From: Batkoa obscura
Lineage: Eukaryota; Entomophthoromycota; Entomophthoromycetes; Entomophthorales; Batkoaceae
Reading direction: 5' to 3'
Length of the DNA stretch: 64,000 nucleotides
Assembly (NCBI GenBank): GCA_030770535.1
Contig: JASVEC010000020.1
Location: 186,001-250,000 of the forward strand
In this document: positions 34,414 through 45,927 of the stretch, one piece after another
Numbering within the stretch: the first letter of the stretch is position 1
Layout of the letters: the number at the start of each line of letters is the position of its first letter
The notes under the pieces: generated by a model
The model's database searches: none
Seen by the model: only the letters and a program-made list of their open reading frames with translations
What the model was told of the DNA's origin: nothing
Position numbers and translations under genes: made by a program

Positions 34414-35472
34414 TTAGGGATTTAAACTGACTACCAATTGAACTTTACCAGTTAAATTTAATTTATGTAAAGAAGAATTCAGATCTTTAGATTGAAATAC
34501 TCTATAATAAAGATCAATATTAGTATCTTCCACATCAAATAAAATAAAAAGGTCAATTTTTACCTTCTAGGCATCAATGTAGTTAAATAAAAATTTTCCG
34601 GCGCCCCTTTTAATCCTTTAACAAACTCAAGGACATTTTTTAATTTATCATTTGACATAAATTTTTCATTAACAACACTACGGTCCCATAATCGAATTTG
34701 AAACAAACATTCTTTTACCTCAAAACTCTCTTCTTCCATCAAAGGTTCTTCTTCTTCTATTTCTTCTTTTACTTTATCTTCATTACCAGTACTACTGTTA
34801 CTTCCTCCAAATAAAGAATAAATGAAATTAGTTACACCATATGAAGTTTCAGCTGTGGTTGTGGATTCAGTACCTAATTTATTACCAGAACCACTAAAGG
34901 TAGATACATCTTTATAGTGTCTCATAATGATAGCTTCTACTTCCATGATATTAGCACCTTGAACCGTTCCTAATAAACTTTGATTTTTGTAAATCTAAAT
35001 AATAATAATAATTAATATCATTTAATTGAGTTCTAATGATCAACTATAATTTATATAATTACTTAATTACTTAATTACTTACTTTAAATGTTGGCATTGA
35101 TGATACACCCTCAGATTGGGCTATGGAAGATAAAGCATCCACATCTACTTTTAGAAAGTAAGCTCCATTAGCATATTTTTTGCTAAGATTTTCATAGGGT
35201 GAAGCAATAGCTTGACAGGGTCCACACCTAAATAATTCCAATTCAAAATTAATATTTAGAATTTGTTTATAGTTAATAAATTATCTTGATTTTTGATTGA
35301 TATTGATTAAATGAATTAATACTTACCATGTTGCAAAGAAATCAACAACTAGCTAAATAAAAGTTAATAAATATTGATTTTAATTTAATAATGATCAATT
35401 TACTAATTTTTGACCACTAGTTGTTAAATAGCGTCGATATTCATTTTCACTATTAATATTGATGACACCCAT
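34414..35472 (-). CDS. Thioredoxin-UBX domain fusion protein
   Basis: Five exons (35472-35404, 35352-35327, 35227-35083, 34994-34564, 34501-34414) join in frame to 252 residues. The N-terminal half is a canonical thioredoxin: [20 protein letters not shown] with the redox pair C33/C36, then [20 protein letters not shown] and [20 protein letters not shown] (cis-Pro after SSM). An acidic linker ([17 protein letters not shown]) leads to a C-terminal UBX domain: [54 protein letters not shown] and [10 protein letters not shown]. The Arg and the MPRR loop match the p97/Cdc48-binding signature. It is likely a cytosolic factor linking redox chemistry to Cdc48 or proteasome substrates. Known UAS-UBX proteins carry a thioredoxin-like fold without CxxC, so an active thioredoxin here is notable. 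It is convergent with SerRS (99 bp between stops). Confidence 0.82.
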
Positions 35473-35662
35473 TATTATCTTTGTTTTTTTGATTGTTAAT
35501 GTTTGTTTGAAAAAATAAATGCAAATTTAAGCCACATTGTTTGTTTGAATATGGATCAATAATCATTGGTTGAAATTCAAAATTCTGGAGAAATTTGTAA
35601 GCTAAAAATAGTATTTAAAGATTGAAAAAACGAGTGCAAATTTTAACTATTTTTTTATTAGA

Positions 35663-37658
35663 ATGAAACAAATAAATCAATCGATAATGTCTACTATAAT
35701 TAATAAAGTAAGTAATCATTTATTAAACTATTTAATAAATTAATAATTTATTTATTTATACTTAGTTTGAAACTTTCTTATTAATCCCAATAAAAAAATT
35801 AGAGTATAATAAACTTCAAAATATAATAAAACAATGTGAAAGTATTAAATGGAATAAAGAAGGACGGGATTTATGGAAATATAAATTAAATCTAGATAAT
35901 GAAATTATAATTGATAGTATTACTAGTCATCAATTTTATCAATTTTTACCAAAAGAAATATATGTTGTAATAATATTAAGTTTATTAATTACAAGTTATT
36001 TTCCAAAGATAGGTTTACTTATGTTAATTTTATTACTTAGTATTATAATGGTAAGTTGAAACTATTTTATTTTATTTTATTATATTTTATTTAGTTAAAA
36101 CACATTAAATAACGGAATTAATAGTTAATAATTATTTTTTATTTAATAGTATTATTATCAATTTTATCAATATTATACTCAATTTTTATATCATTGGAAT
36201 CAATTTATTAATATTTATTTTCAATTGGATTTACAAATTAAAAAAGCATTAAATTGGTTTATTCAATTAGAATTATTAAATAACAATATTAAGTAAGTAA
36301 TTAATAATAATATATAATAATAATATATTATAATAATATATTATAATGATATATTATAATAATATATAATATATAATATATAATAATAATATATAATAAT
36401 ATATAATAATATATAATAGTGTCATATTAATTTATTAACTTGATTTATTAGTAACATAAATAATGGTGAAAATAAAGATAAAGATAAATTACAAAATGAA
36501 AATAGTATAAGGCTATATAATATATTGATTGAAATTGAGAAAGAACTTATTGATAATATTAAAGAAATTGAAAATCATAATATAACAACAACAACATCAA
36601 ATAATGATATTAAATCATTTGAAGAAGAAGATTATTTTGAAATTGAAAATAAATTACAAGAGAATAACAATAAAGAATTAAACCCCTCCAAAGAAAAAAT
36701 GAATTATAAAATTAAGAAACAAGTGGAAAATTGTTGGGATAAGAGAAATGAGTTAATTAATTTGATGTTGTCTAAATATATTGCTATGTTATCAATTATC
36801 AATTTCAAAAACTTAATTCAATTTCAATTATTTATTACTCAATTGGCTTGTTTAGCTCATCATGGTAATGGTCATTATATTCAAATTGTATCAATTTTAG
36901 AATTTAAAGTTAATACTAATTGGTATGTTTCAAAAGAAAAAGGTAATGTAGTAGAGTAATTAATTAATTAGTAAACAATAATAATAATAATAATAATAAT
37001 AATAACTAAATACAAATACTAATTTTAATTTATAATAATAGATAATGATAAACAACTTAAACGAAATAATAATATTCAAGAAAAAGATATCAATAATGAA
37101 CTTGTCCGAGATTTTAATCGAATTGAATTTGAATTAAAAACAATTCAATGTTTATTTTATCAATTTACTAATAATCTAAATCAAAAATCAAGTTATAATC
37201 AATGTTTAAATTCATATGATCAATTTACTTTAGAAATTGAACATTTAAAATTAAGTACTGAACAATTAAAAAACAAATTGATCAAATTAAATAGAGATGA
37301 TAAGAAAAACAAAGAGAATGAAAACAAAGACAAAGAAAAGGAAAATGAATTGACAATCAATCAAAGTGACAAAATTATCAATGAGATTGAAAAAGAGGGA
37401 TGTGAAATTAACAAACAGGAAATTGAAAGAATAGAAGAATTAATTAAATTAAAAGAAGATGTGTTTGAAATGGATTCCATATTAGAAACTGATAATGAGA
37501 ATCAAATAAAAACTCCATTAAAATATAATCCAGTCAAAAAGAATAATAAAAAAGATAAGAATACAAATGAAAAAAAAGTATCAATATTAGATTATAAATT
37601 AGAATTAAAAAATGCTATTAAAAAACATTCAGAATCTAGAAATAAAACTATTGTTTAA
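35663..37658 (+). CDS. Two-TM coiled-coil protein, possibly vezatin/Inp2-like
   Basis: Five exons (35663-35707, 35766-36050, 36150-36292, 36452-36942, 37042-37658) total 1581 nt, 526 aa, all in frame. A short N-terminus is followed by two close membrane spans (IYVVIILSLLITSYF and GLLMLILLLSIIMYYY). Next is a helical segment ending KKALNWFIQLELL, then an Asn/Glu-rich stretch, a conserved-looking helical block (RNELINLMLSKYIAMLSIIN and FKNLIQFQLFITQLACL), and a long charged coiled coil rich in KNKENENKDKEKEN. This layout resembles vezatin and the peroxisomal Myo2 receptor Inp2, where a C-terminal myosin-binding region follows two TMs. That match is by architecture and a few residues only, so it is tentative. 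ATG at 35686 is an alternative start. Confidence 0.5.
36297..36420. repeat. AT-only repeat (ATATAATA units) in intron 3
   Basis: About 120 bp of ATAATAATATA-type repeats inside the intron between 36293 and 36451. Simple-sequence expansion. Confidence 0.8.
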
Positions 37659-38088
37659 AATTAAAGATGAAAACAATATTAATGAAAAAAGGGTAAATTA
37701 TTTTTATTAATAAAAAGTTAACAATTTTTTTAATTAAATAATAAAATCCCAGTGTTTTTTTTATACTTGTTAATAACTTTATTTCTAATTGTTAATTGAT
37801 TATTAAATTTCATTAAGATCATTTATTAATTATTTTATTATATAGTTTGTATTTAAAATCAAATTATTTCATCTTTAATATTTATTAACTAGGTTTAACA
37901 ATTTTTTTATGACATCACATAATTCATAACTTTATCATTTTTAAAATTCATTTTATTCATACCTTTTTTGTATATAAAAAATATTAATTATTTTCTAATT
38001 TGAAACTTAATCCTTTTGATATATCAATTATAAAAAAGTACTTGATTTTTTCAACTAAATTTTAACTCCAAATTCAATTTATTGAAGA
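37659..38088. other. Intergenic: two-TM protein to POT1
   Basis: 430 bp of T-rich spacer with no ORF or element. It should hold the POT1 promoter. Confidence 0.5.
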
Positions 38089-40412
38089 ATGAGTAGTAGT
38101 GATTTTGAAGACATTGAAAATGAAGAAAGGAAATATGAAGCCTTAAGTAAGTTAGAAGCAGGTAAAGAAGCGAATACAATAGGAATCATTACACGACTCG
38201 GAGAGATTAAAGTAACCAAGAAAGGTAAGAAAAGTAGATTCTATATAACTAATCATTTTTCTCGAATAAATGAATAAAATTCAATGTTAATATTAATATT
38301 AATATTAATTAAAATAGATTTATCATTAAGAGTAAGTATCATAGACTCTAGTTTATCTAAAGGAGAAGAAATCACAATTTTATTTTTTCGAAAAGTAGAA
38401 CAACAATTCCCAAAGTTTAATAAAGTAGGCGATATATTAATTTCTAACGGATTGAAGGTATATCTTTATATTTACTTATTTAATTTATTTGGCTGATTCA
38501 TTGACTTTGTTTTCACTTATAGATTCAAAAATACAATCAACGTATACAGGTTCTATCTTTATTACAATCAAGACATAAACTTGTTAATTTACAATCTAAT
38601 ATCAATGAATTAGATTTATCAGATAATCTTAAACAAAAATTAATTAATTTGAAACAATGGTATATTAATTTAACTCAACCATCTGAAATGATAACAATAA
38701 AATCAAAACAAGAGAATATAAAATTAATTGATTTAAATAAAAAAAGAAGTATTAATACAATTGACGGAGTTAATGAGATTTCAATTACAAATACAAATGC
38801 ATTAAAAAAGAGTAATAATTATAATAGTGGCAATAAATTAAAATTAAAAAAATTAAGTGAAGTCAAATTATTCGAATATATTGATTTAGTAGCAATGGTA
38901 AGTTTATTAAATAATCAAAGTTCAATATAAACTTTATTAAATGAAAATAAAAGAATTAATATATAAAAATATAAAAATATAAGTTAAAGCTAATAAAATC
39001 ATATAGGTAATAAGTATACAGCATAATACAGAAGATGATCATATCACATTATTGTTAACTGATTTTACAGAAAACGAATTATTAGAGTAAGTTTAAACTC
39101 AAGTTATCAATATTTGGACAATTGATTTAATCTATTTTAATTAAAATCATTAATTTTGATTCATAGACCAAAAACATTAGAATATCAAAACACTTTTCTT
39201 TATAATAAAAAATATATTGTTTATTGTACATTATGGGATGAGCATAAACTATTTATTGAAAAGAATAAAATTCAACAGCACGATATACTTAAATTTTATA
39301 ATTTAAGAGTGAAACCTAATGATATTTATGGGATTGAGTTAGTACTTCACGGGGAAAAAAAGGTAGTATCAAATAAATTGGTAGTGATAAAACAAAATGA
39401 TGAAGCGGCAATAGAAATATTAAGGTAGATTAAGAACTTATAAAAAGAAAAGTATCAAGAGAATGTTATTAATTAAAGTGATTTTTTGATATTAGAAGGA
39501 AACAAATGTTAATGCCAAAGAAATTGAAAATAAAAAGAGAACAACGAGAATCAAATGAAGTTGAAAAAAAGTTAACAGGTGAGATATTTAAATCAATTTT
39601 AGTTTATAAACAAGATTATTTATTTTAGATTAGAAATTGAATATCCTAATTTACCCGTTGTTTCATTGGATTATATTATAAATGATTTAGAAGTAAGTTA
39701 AGACTATTAATTAATTAAAAGATTATAATTTGAAAGATTTTATTACTTATTTGATTTTTATATATTTTTATTTTATTTTAGTACCCTAAAATGTATCATA
39801 TTCATAGTAAAATTGTGGATATTTATCCAAACGATATTAAGGAATTTATCACTTTCATTTGTGATCAATGTAATGCAAAGTAAGTTTTCTATTATCCCTT
39901 AAACTTATTTAGATTAATGATAATGTAAAATAATTAATATGTATCTTTTTTTAGAATTGAAAATAAGGAATTAGTGAAGTGTAAAAAATGTGGTAATGAA
40001 AAGGACAATCATCAAGAGTGGAAATTAGAATATCAATTTAATTTAGTATTTGAAAATGAGAATATAAATAGTGGACTTCAATTACCCGTCATTGTTAATA
40101 ATGAATTTGGTGTAAGTTTTTGTTTTAAACTTTTTTCTAAATGTTTTGTCTTATGTTGATTCTTTTTTAAATAATTAGACTCAATTTTTTAAATTTATAT
40201 CAGCTAAAGAGTAAGTTTTATTGAATTTATGCAATTTAATTCTTATCATTGAATTCTTTATTAGGTTTAAATATAATCATCTTAAACGTCAAGAATTAAG
40301 AGATTCGTTGATTAAGTTATGTCAATTTAATGCCCATTATTTAATTGCTGCATTTAAACCAAATAATTCTAATCAAAGGTTATTGTATTTATTACATACT
40401 AAGATTTTATAA
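38089..40412 (+). CDS. POT1: Protection of telomeres protein 1 (POT1)
   Basis: About nine exons. Exon 1 (38089-38224) joins 38318-38457 and 38523-38897, giving the telomere-binding OB fold: NTIGIITRLGEIKVTKKG, DLSLRVSIIDSSLSKGEEIT, ILFFRKVEQQFPKFNKVGDI. Exons from 39007 and 39167 give a second OB region (LFEYIDLVAMVISI, HITLLLTDFTENELLE, KKYIVYCTLWDEHKLFI). The C-terminal exons contain a zinc ribbon: CDQCNAK in one and CKKCGNEKDNH in the next, within an OB3-like region, then SLIKLCQFNAHYLIAAFKP. POT1 binds the single-stranded G-rich telomere overhang and controls telomerase and end protection in the shelterin complex. The zinc-bearing third OB fold parallels vertebrate POT1. Stop at 40410-40412. 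It is convergent with the HSF gene. Confidence 0.85.
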
Positions 40413-40705
40413 ATATTAAAATTAAAATTAAACTCTATTGACTATTATATTTTCTATATATTTATGTATAATATAATATAATATAATATAATATAATATA
40501 ATATAATATAATATAATATAATATAATATAATATAATATAATATAATATAATATAATATAATATAATATAATATAATATAATATAAGCTTTATTTAATTT
40601 TTTTTAAAAATGGTATTTAAATTTTCAAGTTACAAGTGGGGAGAATAAAGTAGAGATAAGGAATAAGGTGGTAAAAAAAACATCCTTAGAAAAACAGATA
40701 AAATT
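40413..40705. other. Convergent 3' spacer between POT1 and HSF
   Basis: 293 bp between two stop codons, largely filled by a 5-bp AT microsatellite. Both transcripts must end here. Confidence 0.6.
40467..40585. repeat. 5-bp microsatellite (ATAAT)n
   Basis: An uninterrupted array of about 24 ATAAT units. It lies between convergent gene ends, so length change would not affect coding. Perfect units imply recent expansion. Confidence 0.95.
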
Positions 40706-42605
40706 TTAAGGAGTATTTTTGCTTGGAGTTGAAGGTAAAGGAGTAGTTAATTTTGAATTAGAATAGCTCGAAGGTGGAGGTTCAGTAACAATTTCTTCAA
40801 TATCTTCATCTAATTGATTTGCTTTTAAATTCAGATTCAAATTATTGTTATCTATTGTAGTCGAATGAATACTATTTTCATCTAAATTGTCTAAATTTAA
40901 AAAAGTATCAATATTAGCGGAATTATTGAAATTAGTAGGATCTAGATTAAAATTCAAATTAGGATCATATCCGGTCATAAATTGTGAGAAATCAAAGTTA
41001 TTTCCTGTACTTCCTATTGTATTCCCATTATTATTTCCTAATGCTAAGCCATTTAAATTATTATTTGTGTCCATTGAATTACTTAATAATGAATTGTTAT
41101 TACTATTAGTAATATTATTATGTTGATGTAAATTACTTTGCATACTATTTAAATTATTTTGTAATTCACTCATATTACTATTCATAAAATTTAATGTATG
41201 ATTATTATTAATCAAGGCTTGATTAATTTTATCAAATGCTAATTGTCGATTTTCTTGTTTAATTCCATTTTCAAAACTTGAGATTAATGCATTATCTGGT
41301 TTGTTAAGATTATAACCTAAATTGGGTATTAATGCATTGTTATTATCACTATTATTATTACTATTATTATCATTATTATTGTTGTTATTACTATTATTAT
41401 TATTATTATTATTATTCGGAAGCGTATTCATTAAATTATTATCTTGTGGATATAATTGATTTAAATTCGGTAGATCAATATAATTATTTAAATTTAAGTC
41501 ATTAGTAATACCTAATAAAATAAAAAGCAATATTAGTAACTTAATGTAATAAATAAATAAATATCCTTACCCATATTATTTAAACTATAATCTTGTAATA
41601 ATTTAGCGAATACTGTATTTGGGTCATTTAAATTGTTTTGATTTTGGTTTTCTTGTTTCATTTCATTTTCTTTACTTTGTTCTAATAGCAATCTTCTTTT
41701 TCTAGGTAATTTATCGATGGGTTGTTTATCATGAGAGAATAAAGTACTTAAGAAGTGTAAAATTTTATTGATTGTTTCTTGTTGAATTTTATTTTGATTT
41801 CGTGCTTCTTGATTCACTTTCCATAGTTTTTCATTCATTAGTTGCATCTCTTGTAATTCGCTAGCTAACTTAGTTTGATTTTGTTTGACTAATTCTAGTT
41901 CAGTTGCTAATCCTGTAATATTTTCTGTTGGTCCACTACTTTTATTTTCTTTAACTACTTTACGTACTACTTCTGCTAATTGATCAATCTTATCTCTCTC
42001 AAACTTAGGATGAAAAAATTGTAATTTTTCACTATCTGCATTCCCAATTAATACCCCCTGTCTTAAATTTTGTATTTTATGAAAGCCATATAAATTTAAT
42101 TGACGTACAAAGCTAGAAAAGTTTTTATGTTTAAAAAATCGTGGTAATATTTGTTTAGCAAAAAAGTCAGGATTGGAAACTATGTAAGTTTGGATTTAGT
42201 ATAAATTCGATTTTTAATCAATATAACTTACTATAAAATGTTTTACCATCTTCGTCCCAATGAATAACAAAATCTGTTTCTGAATTTTCAACTAAGCTAA
42301 ATAAAAAAGATTAATAATTATTTTGTAGTTCAAATATTAAATACTTACTTATACAACTTGGCAATAAAGGGAGCAATGTTTTTACTGGTCCTAATATTAT
42401 AACTTTCCAACATTGGTACTTCATTACCATCTGCTTGAACAAATTTTTCAAACTTATTACCATCTTCTAAACGTAGCTTCTTTACTTCTTTACCTCCTTC
42501 TTCCTCATTCATAATTTGGTTTTTATTAATCGAGTCTTCTAATTCTTTTAATAAACCACTATTGTTCACTTTATTATCTCGTTCCATCCAGTTGTTACTG
42601 ATCAT
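40706..42605 (-). CDS. HSF1: Heat shock transcription factor (HSF)
   Basis: A minus-strand gene with several introns. ATG at 42605. An N-terminal extension of about 75 residues precedes the HSF DNA-binding domain: [70 protein letters not shown]. The winged helix-turn-helix and the recognition helix ([13 protein letters not shown]) are intact. A coiled-coil oligomerisation region follows ([20 protein letters not shown], then [20 protein letters not shown]). The long C-terminal part is Asn-rich (N-runs at about 41340-41420) with an acidic Leu/Asn transactivation-like tail. HSF trimers bind nGAAn repeats and drive chaperone genes. N-runs reflect AAT/AAC slippage in an AT-rich genome. Stop at 40706-40708. 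Confidence 0.95.
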
Positions 42606-44130
42606 TTAATAAAAAATTGATAAAGGAAGGTAATGCAAGTTGGGCTTAGTTAATTGTTTTGAACGAGCCAATCAGATAGCATCTGAGTTTGTGAAGAAAT
42701 ATTATGTCATGTATTTTAGAGCTAGTTGATTAGAAAGTTGTTTATACTTTTTTTAATAGCTTATATCGAATTTTCTTTATTAAAGTATTTGTAATAAAAC
42801 CATACTAAATAACACTATCTCTAATGCATTTTTCACTTACAATACCATAAGGTTATGTCTTCAAGTTTCGTTTTTTGCAGCGTTCTTAAGCCCTAATTAA
42901 AATTTCATTGTGATAAAGAATAAGTTGGAAAACCAAATTTTATAATTGTGCTGGAATTTTTAAGAAAATGATAGAATAATTTAGATTTTTTTTTAGATAA
43001 GAAATTTAAATATATTATTGAAAATAAGGAAATGATAGCTAACATTTTTGTTTAAATTTAAGTTTTAGTTGAGATTTTAAGTTTTACTAAAAATTTTAAA
43101 AAAATAAGCTTTTTGTCTATTTTTGATTTGTTTATTTTTTTTACACTTTTTTCCTAAAATTTCATTACTACTTTTTAAACCCCGACAAGCAATCTTATGG
43201 TAGAACTTATACTACAAAGCAAAAGGAGAACTAGCTTTGAAGATGACATTCAAATAGCACCAAAATAGTCATTTTTCAGCTCCCTTGGAATAGTGAGCAA
43301 AGAAGTAAGGAGTTTAGCTTCATTAATCAATAAAGTAAGGTTCAGAAAAATTTACTAATTTCATAATCATGAAAAAAAAGTTAGCTACCAAAGACCATTT
43401 TTATATAAAAAGAATTAAAGATATTGTGCTTGTACACTTTTATCCAATCAATATACAGACAAATCCGATAACTATTTCGATACTGCCATTTTGGTCTTTG
43501 AAAATGTGTATGAAAAGATATTAAAAAACAGTTGAAATTGAAATGAAGTTTCTTTTTGAGTTGTTGATTTGAAGTTATAAAGTTTTTATCAAATTGATGA
43601 TATTGACTATAGTGTTAGAATATTTGATCGTTTCTTCATAGTTTTTTAGAATAACAAAATATTCAACAAAAATAGATAAAAAACAGTTTGAGATCGATTT
43701 ATTTTATTATTTGATATTTTATTTATTAATGTAATTAAGTTACATAATTTATGGATTTGATGATATGTTTATGATATTATAGTACTATCATGAACCCCAC
43801 CTGTATATTACAATATATTGAATTGGAGCGAATATGCCATTTTATTATGTCCTTTAAGTTGCATAATTTTATAATAAGGAGCTAATTTTAGGGATGGAAA
43901 ATCTAATCCAATCAAATATTTAATAATTAAATGTATTTTTAACTTTATTGGCTTTTATTCAAAAATAAGCTAGAATTTATAGATCACTCTGTTTTTTTAG
44001 TCTAAGTTGAAAAGCGCATTTAAAAAAAAGTGATTCAAAAACTCAAAAAAGATATATAAATGAAGTATACAAACCCTTATGATTGAACTATTTAGTTATT
44101 TTTTTATAATCTAATTAATAAAACTTTAGA
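42606..44130. other. Intergenic: HSF to F-box-like gene
   Basis: 1.5 kb with no supported gene, MITE or tandem repeat. It carries the HSF promoter at its left end. Slightly less AT-rich text at 43190-43510 might be an old gene trace but cannot be assigned. Confidence 0.5.
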
Positions 44131-44832
44131 ATGTCTTTAACCATTAATGACTTACCTAGTGAAATGATTTCTGCTATTATGAAAGAAGGGGGTATCTCGA
44201 ATCTCAATACCTTTTCCCAATTAAACAAACGCTTTCGCAGTCTAAGTTTACATATGCTAAACCAACGCTTAACTTCAAGTAAAGTAAATATGGCCATATT
44301 ACAAGGAGATAAGCATTTATGTCCAAGATTTATTTTTACATGTGTAAAAAACAATTATATTGAATTTGAATCTACCCAAACAACTCCAGTCCAATTTAAA
44401 GCGAGTCTATTTTCTCATGCACCTATATTACGCTATTTAAAACTCATCTACTCTAATCAACAAACAAAAAATCTAGCATTATCGAAACCAATTCATTTTA
44501 AATGTTCTAAAAAAGGCGAATTTATCAATTATGGCCATAACGAAGAAGTAGCCATTCAATATTCAGTAGATGAAGAATGTGGAATATTAATTCAAAAATT
44601 ATTGATTCATGTGGAATTACTAGATGAAGAAGGTGTGGATGAGAGCTTAATTATGAATTTTCCACCACAATCTCTGGTCCAATGGATCCCTTTTAAATTA
44701 AAAAGGTATCATATTAAAGATCGATTTACAGAAGCAGTACCGATGTATCCCATTTTACCTACTAGAGTCTTTCGATTTTTTAATAAGTTGAATATTCTAA
44801 GTTATTTACCTCATTCTAGAATTGGAATTTAA
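44131..44832 (+). CDS. F-box-like protein, single exon (block duplicated near 51.8 kb)
   Basis: 233 codons, no intron. The start LTINDLPSEMISAIMKEGGI and NLNTFSQLNKRFRSLSLHML has the F-box-like L-P-E-I...L--L-KR-R pattern. It continues with a segment like that of the 18188-18970 protein (LALSKPIHFKCSKKGEF, VAIQYSVDEECGILIQKLLI), then QSLVQWIPFKLKR and a conserved end, RVFRFFNKLNILSYLPHSRI. Skp1 binding and SCF membership are inferred only from the N-terminus. A degraded copy of its 3' end lies at about 51780-51891, upstream of another Thr/Ser-repeat gene, so this gene is part of a duplicated block. Confidence 0.6.
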   Translation: MSLTINDLPSEMISAIMKEGGISNLNTFSQLNKRFRSLSLHMLNQRLTSSKVNMAILQGDKHLCPRFIFTCVKNNYIEFESTQTTPVQFKASLFSHAPILRYLKLIYSNQQTKNLALSKPIHFKCSKKGEFINYGHNEEVAIQYSVDEECGILIQKLLIHVELLDEEGVDESLIMNFPPQSLVQWIPFKLKRYHIKDRFTEAVPMYPILPTRVFRFFNKLNILSYLPHSRIGI

Positions 44833-45927
44833 AGGTATCTCGCTAATGCTTGATGATTGTTTTTTAATAAATGATATGTTATATAAAATTATTTTTTATA
44901 ACTTCTTTCGCTGAGAAGCCTATATTGAGTGCGTTTTATTTACTAGACTAAAAAATTAAGTACTTAATGACGGTCCAACTTTAAAATTACACAATATACA
45001 TAATGGTATTCTAAAAAAGAAACTATTAAGTTCAATTGATTTACACCTTTTTAAAAGAAATATGGAGATAAGTAGTTCCCCAGTTAATTTATGGTCCTCA
45101 GTATTTATTGTTTTACGAATAGCTCTATAAACTTGACTAAAATGAACAGAAACAATGGAAGATTTCATTAGCATGTTATGAAGCATTTATTTTTATTTCT
45201 ATCAACTAATTGAGATAACGGTGAGTTTATATAACGTCCTTTATGTTGACTAAACAACATAAAACTAGAAACTTTTTATATGATGAAATATTTATAAGTG
45301 GTTTTATGGCGAAAAGCTATAAGATCCAAAGAAGTAAGAAACTATAGATATTATATTGGTTAATGGAAATAATTGTCTTATTATGTGGTTAAATTCAGTG
45401 AACTGATGGTCAAATAACCCGATTTTCTAATTATAGCTGAAAGTCGAAGTAAATCATTTGTGTAATGAGAAATAAGACAATTATTATAAAGCGGGGTATA
45501 TTGTTCATTATTTGATGTGTTATAAGAAATTTACAAGGCGAAAAGGAAAGTGGGTAGTTGATAGTTTGTTATAAGAAGCAAGCTTTTATTTGATTATGTA
45601 AGGAAATTACTAGTCAGTTTTGAGAACTATAGTGGTTAAAAGATGCTACGCTTTTTACAAGACATTAAATATCAAGTTATAAATCCTTCACTTATAAATT
45701 GAATTTTAACTGTCATCAGCCAAGCTAGATTGTTTATTATATTTTTGATAACTAAAGGATTTTTACTGTTGTTCAATTTCTATTATAACCAAAACTTTCC
45801 TGCTTTGTTATAGAAGTTTGCAAATAAAAAATAAGATAGTAAAAAAATAGAAAACAAAAAAATAGTCAAATATAATAAATACTTTAATATAAACTCTATC
45901 CTTTTGGTAAAAGGCCTAGTACATGAT
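44833..45927. other. Intergenic: F-box-like gene to Thr/Ser-repeat gene
   Basis: 1.1 kb. It holds one possible short gene (44956-45186, listed separately). The rest has no ORF or mobile element I can support. Its left part resembles 51892-52300. Confidence 0.5.
44956..45186 (-). CDS. Possible short hypothetical gene, convergent to the F-box-like gene
   Basis: 76 codons, from MLHNMLMKSSIVSVHFSQVY to RIPLCILCNFKVGPSLST. No known domain. A degraded relative can be read at about 52080-52200 (RSKVY-TQLFFFRM versus RCKSIELNSFFFRI), in the same place relative to the F-box relic. That only shows the DNA was duplicated; it may be a gene, an exon of a longer gene, or a relic itself. Confidence 0.25.
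   Translation of the reverse strand: MLHNMLMKSSIVSVHFSQVYRAIRKTINTEDHKLTGELLISIFLLKRCKSIELNSFFFRIPLCILCNFKVGPSLST

Noticed and set aside
43190-43510. Slightly GC-richer stretch upstream of the second F-box-like gene
   Set aside because: No open frame or recognisable motif on either strand.
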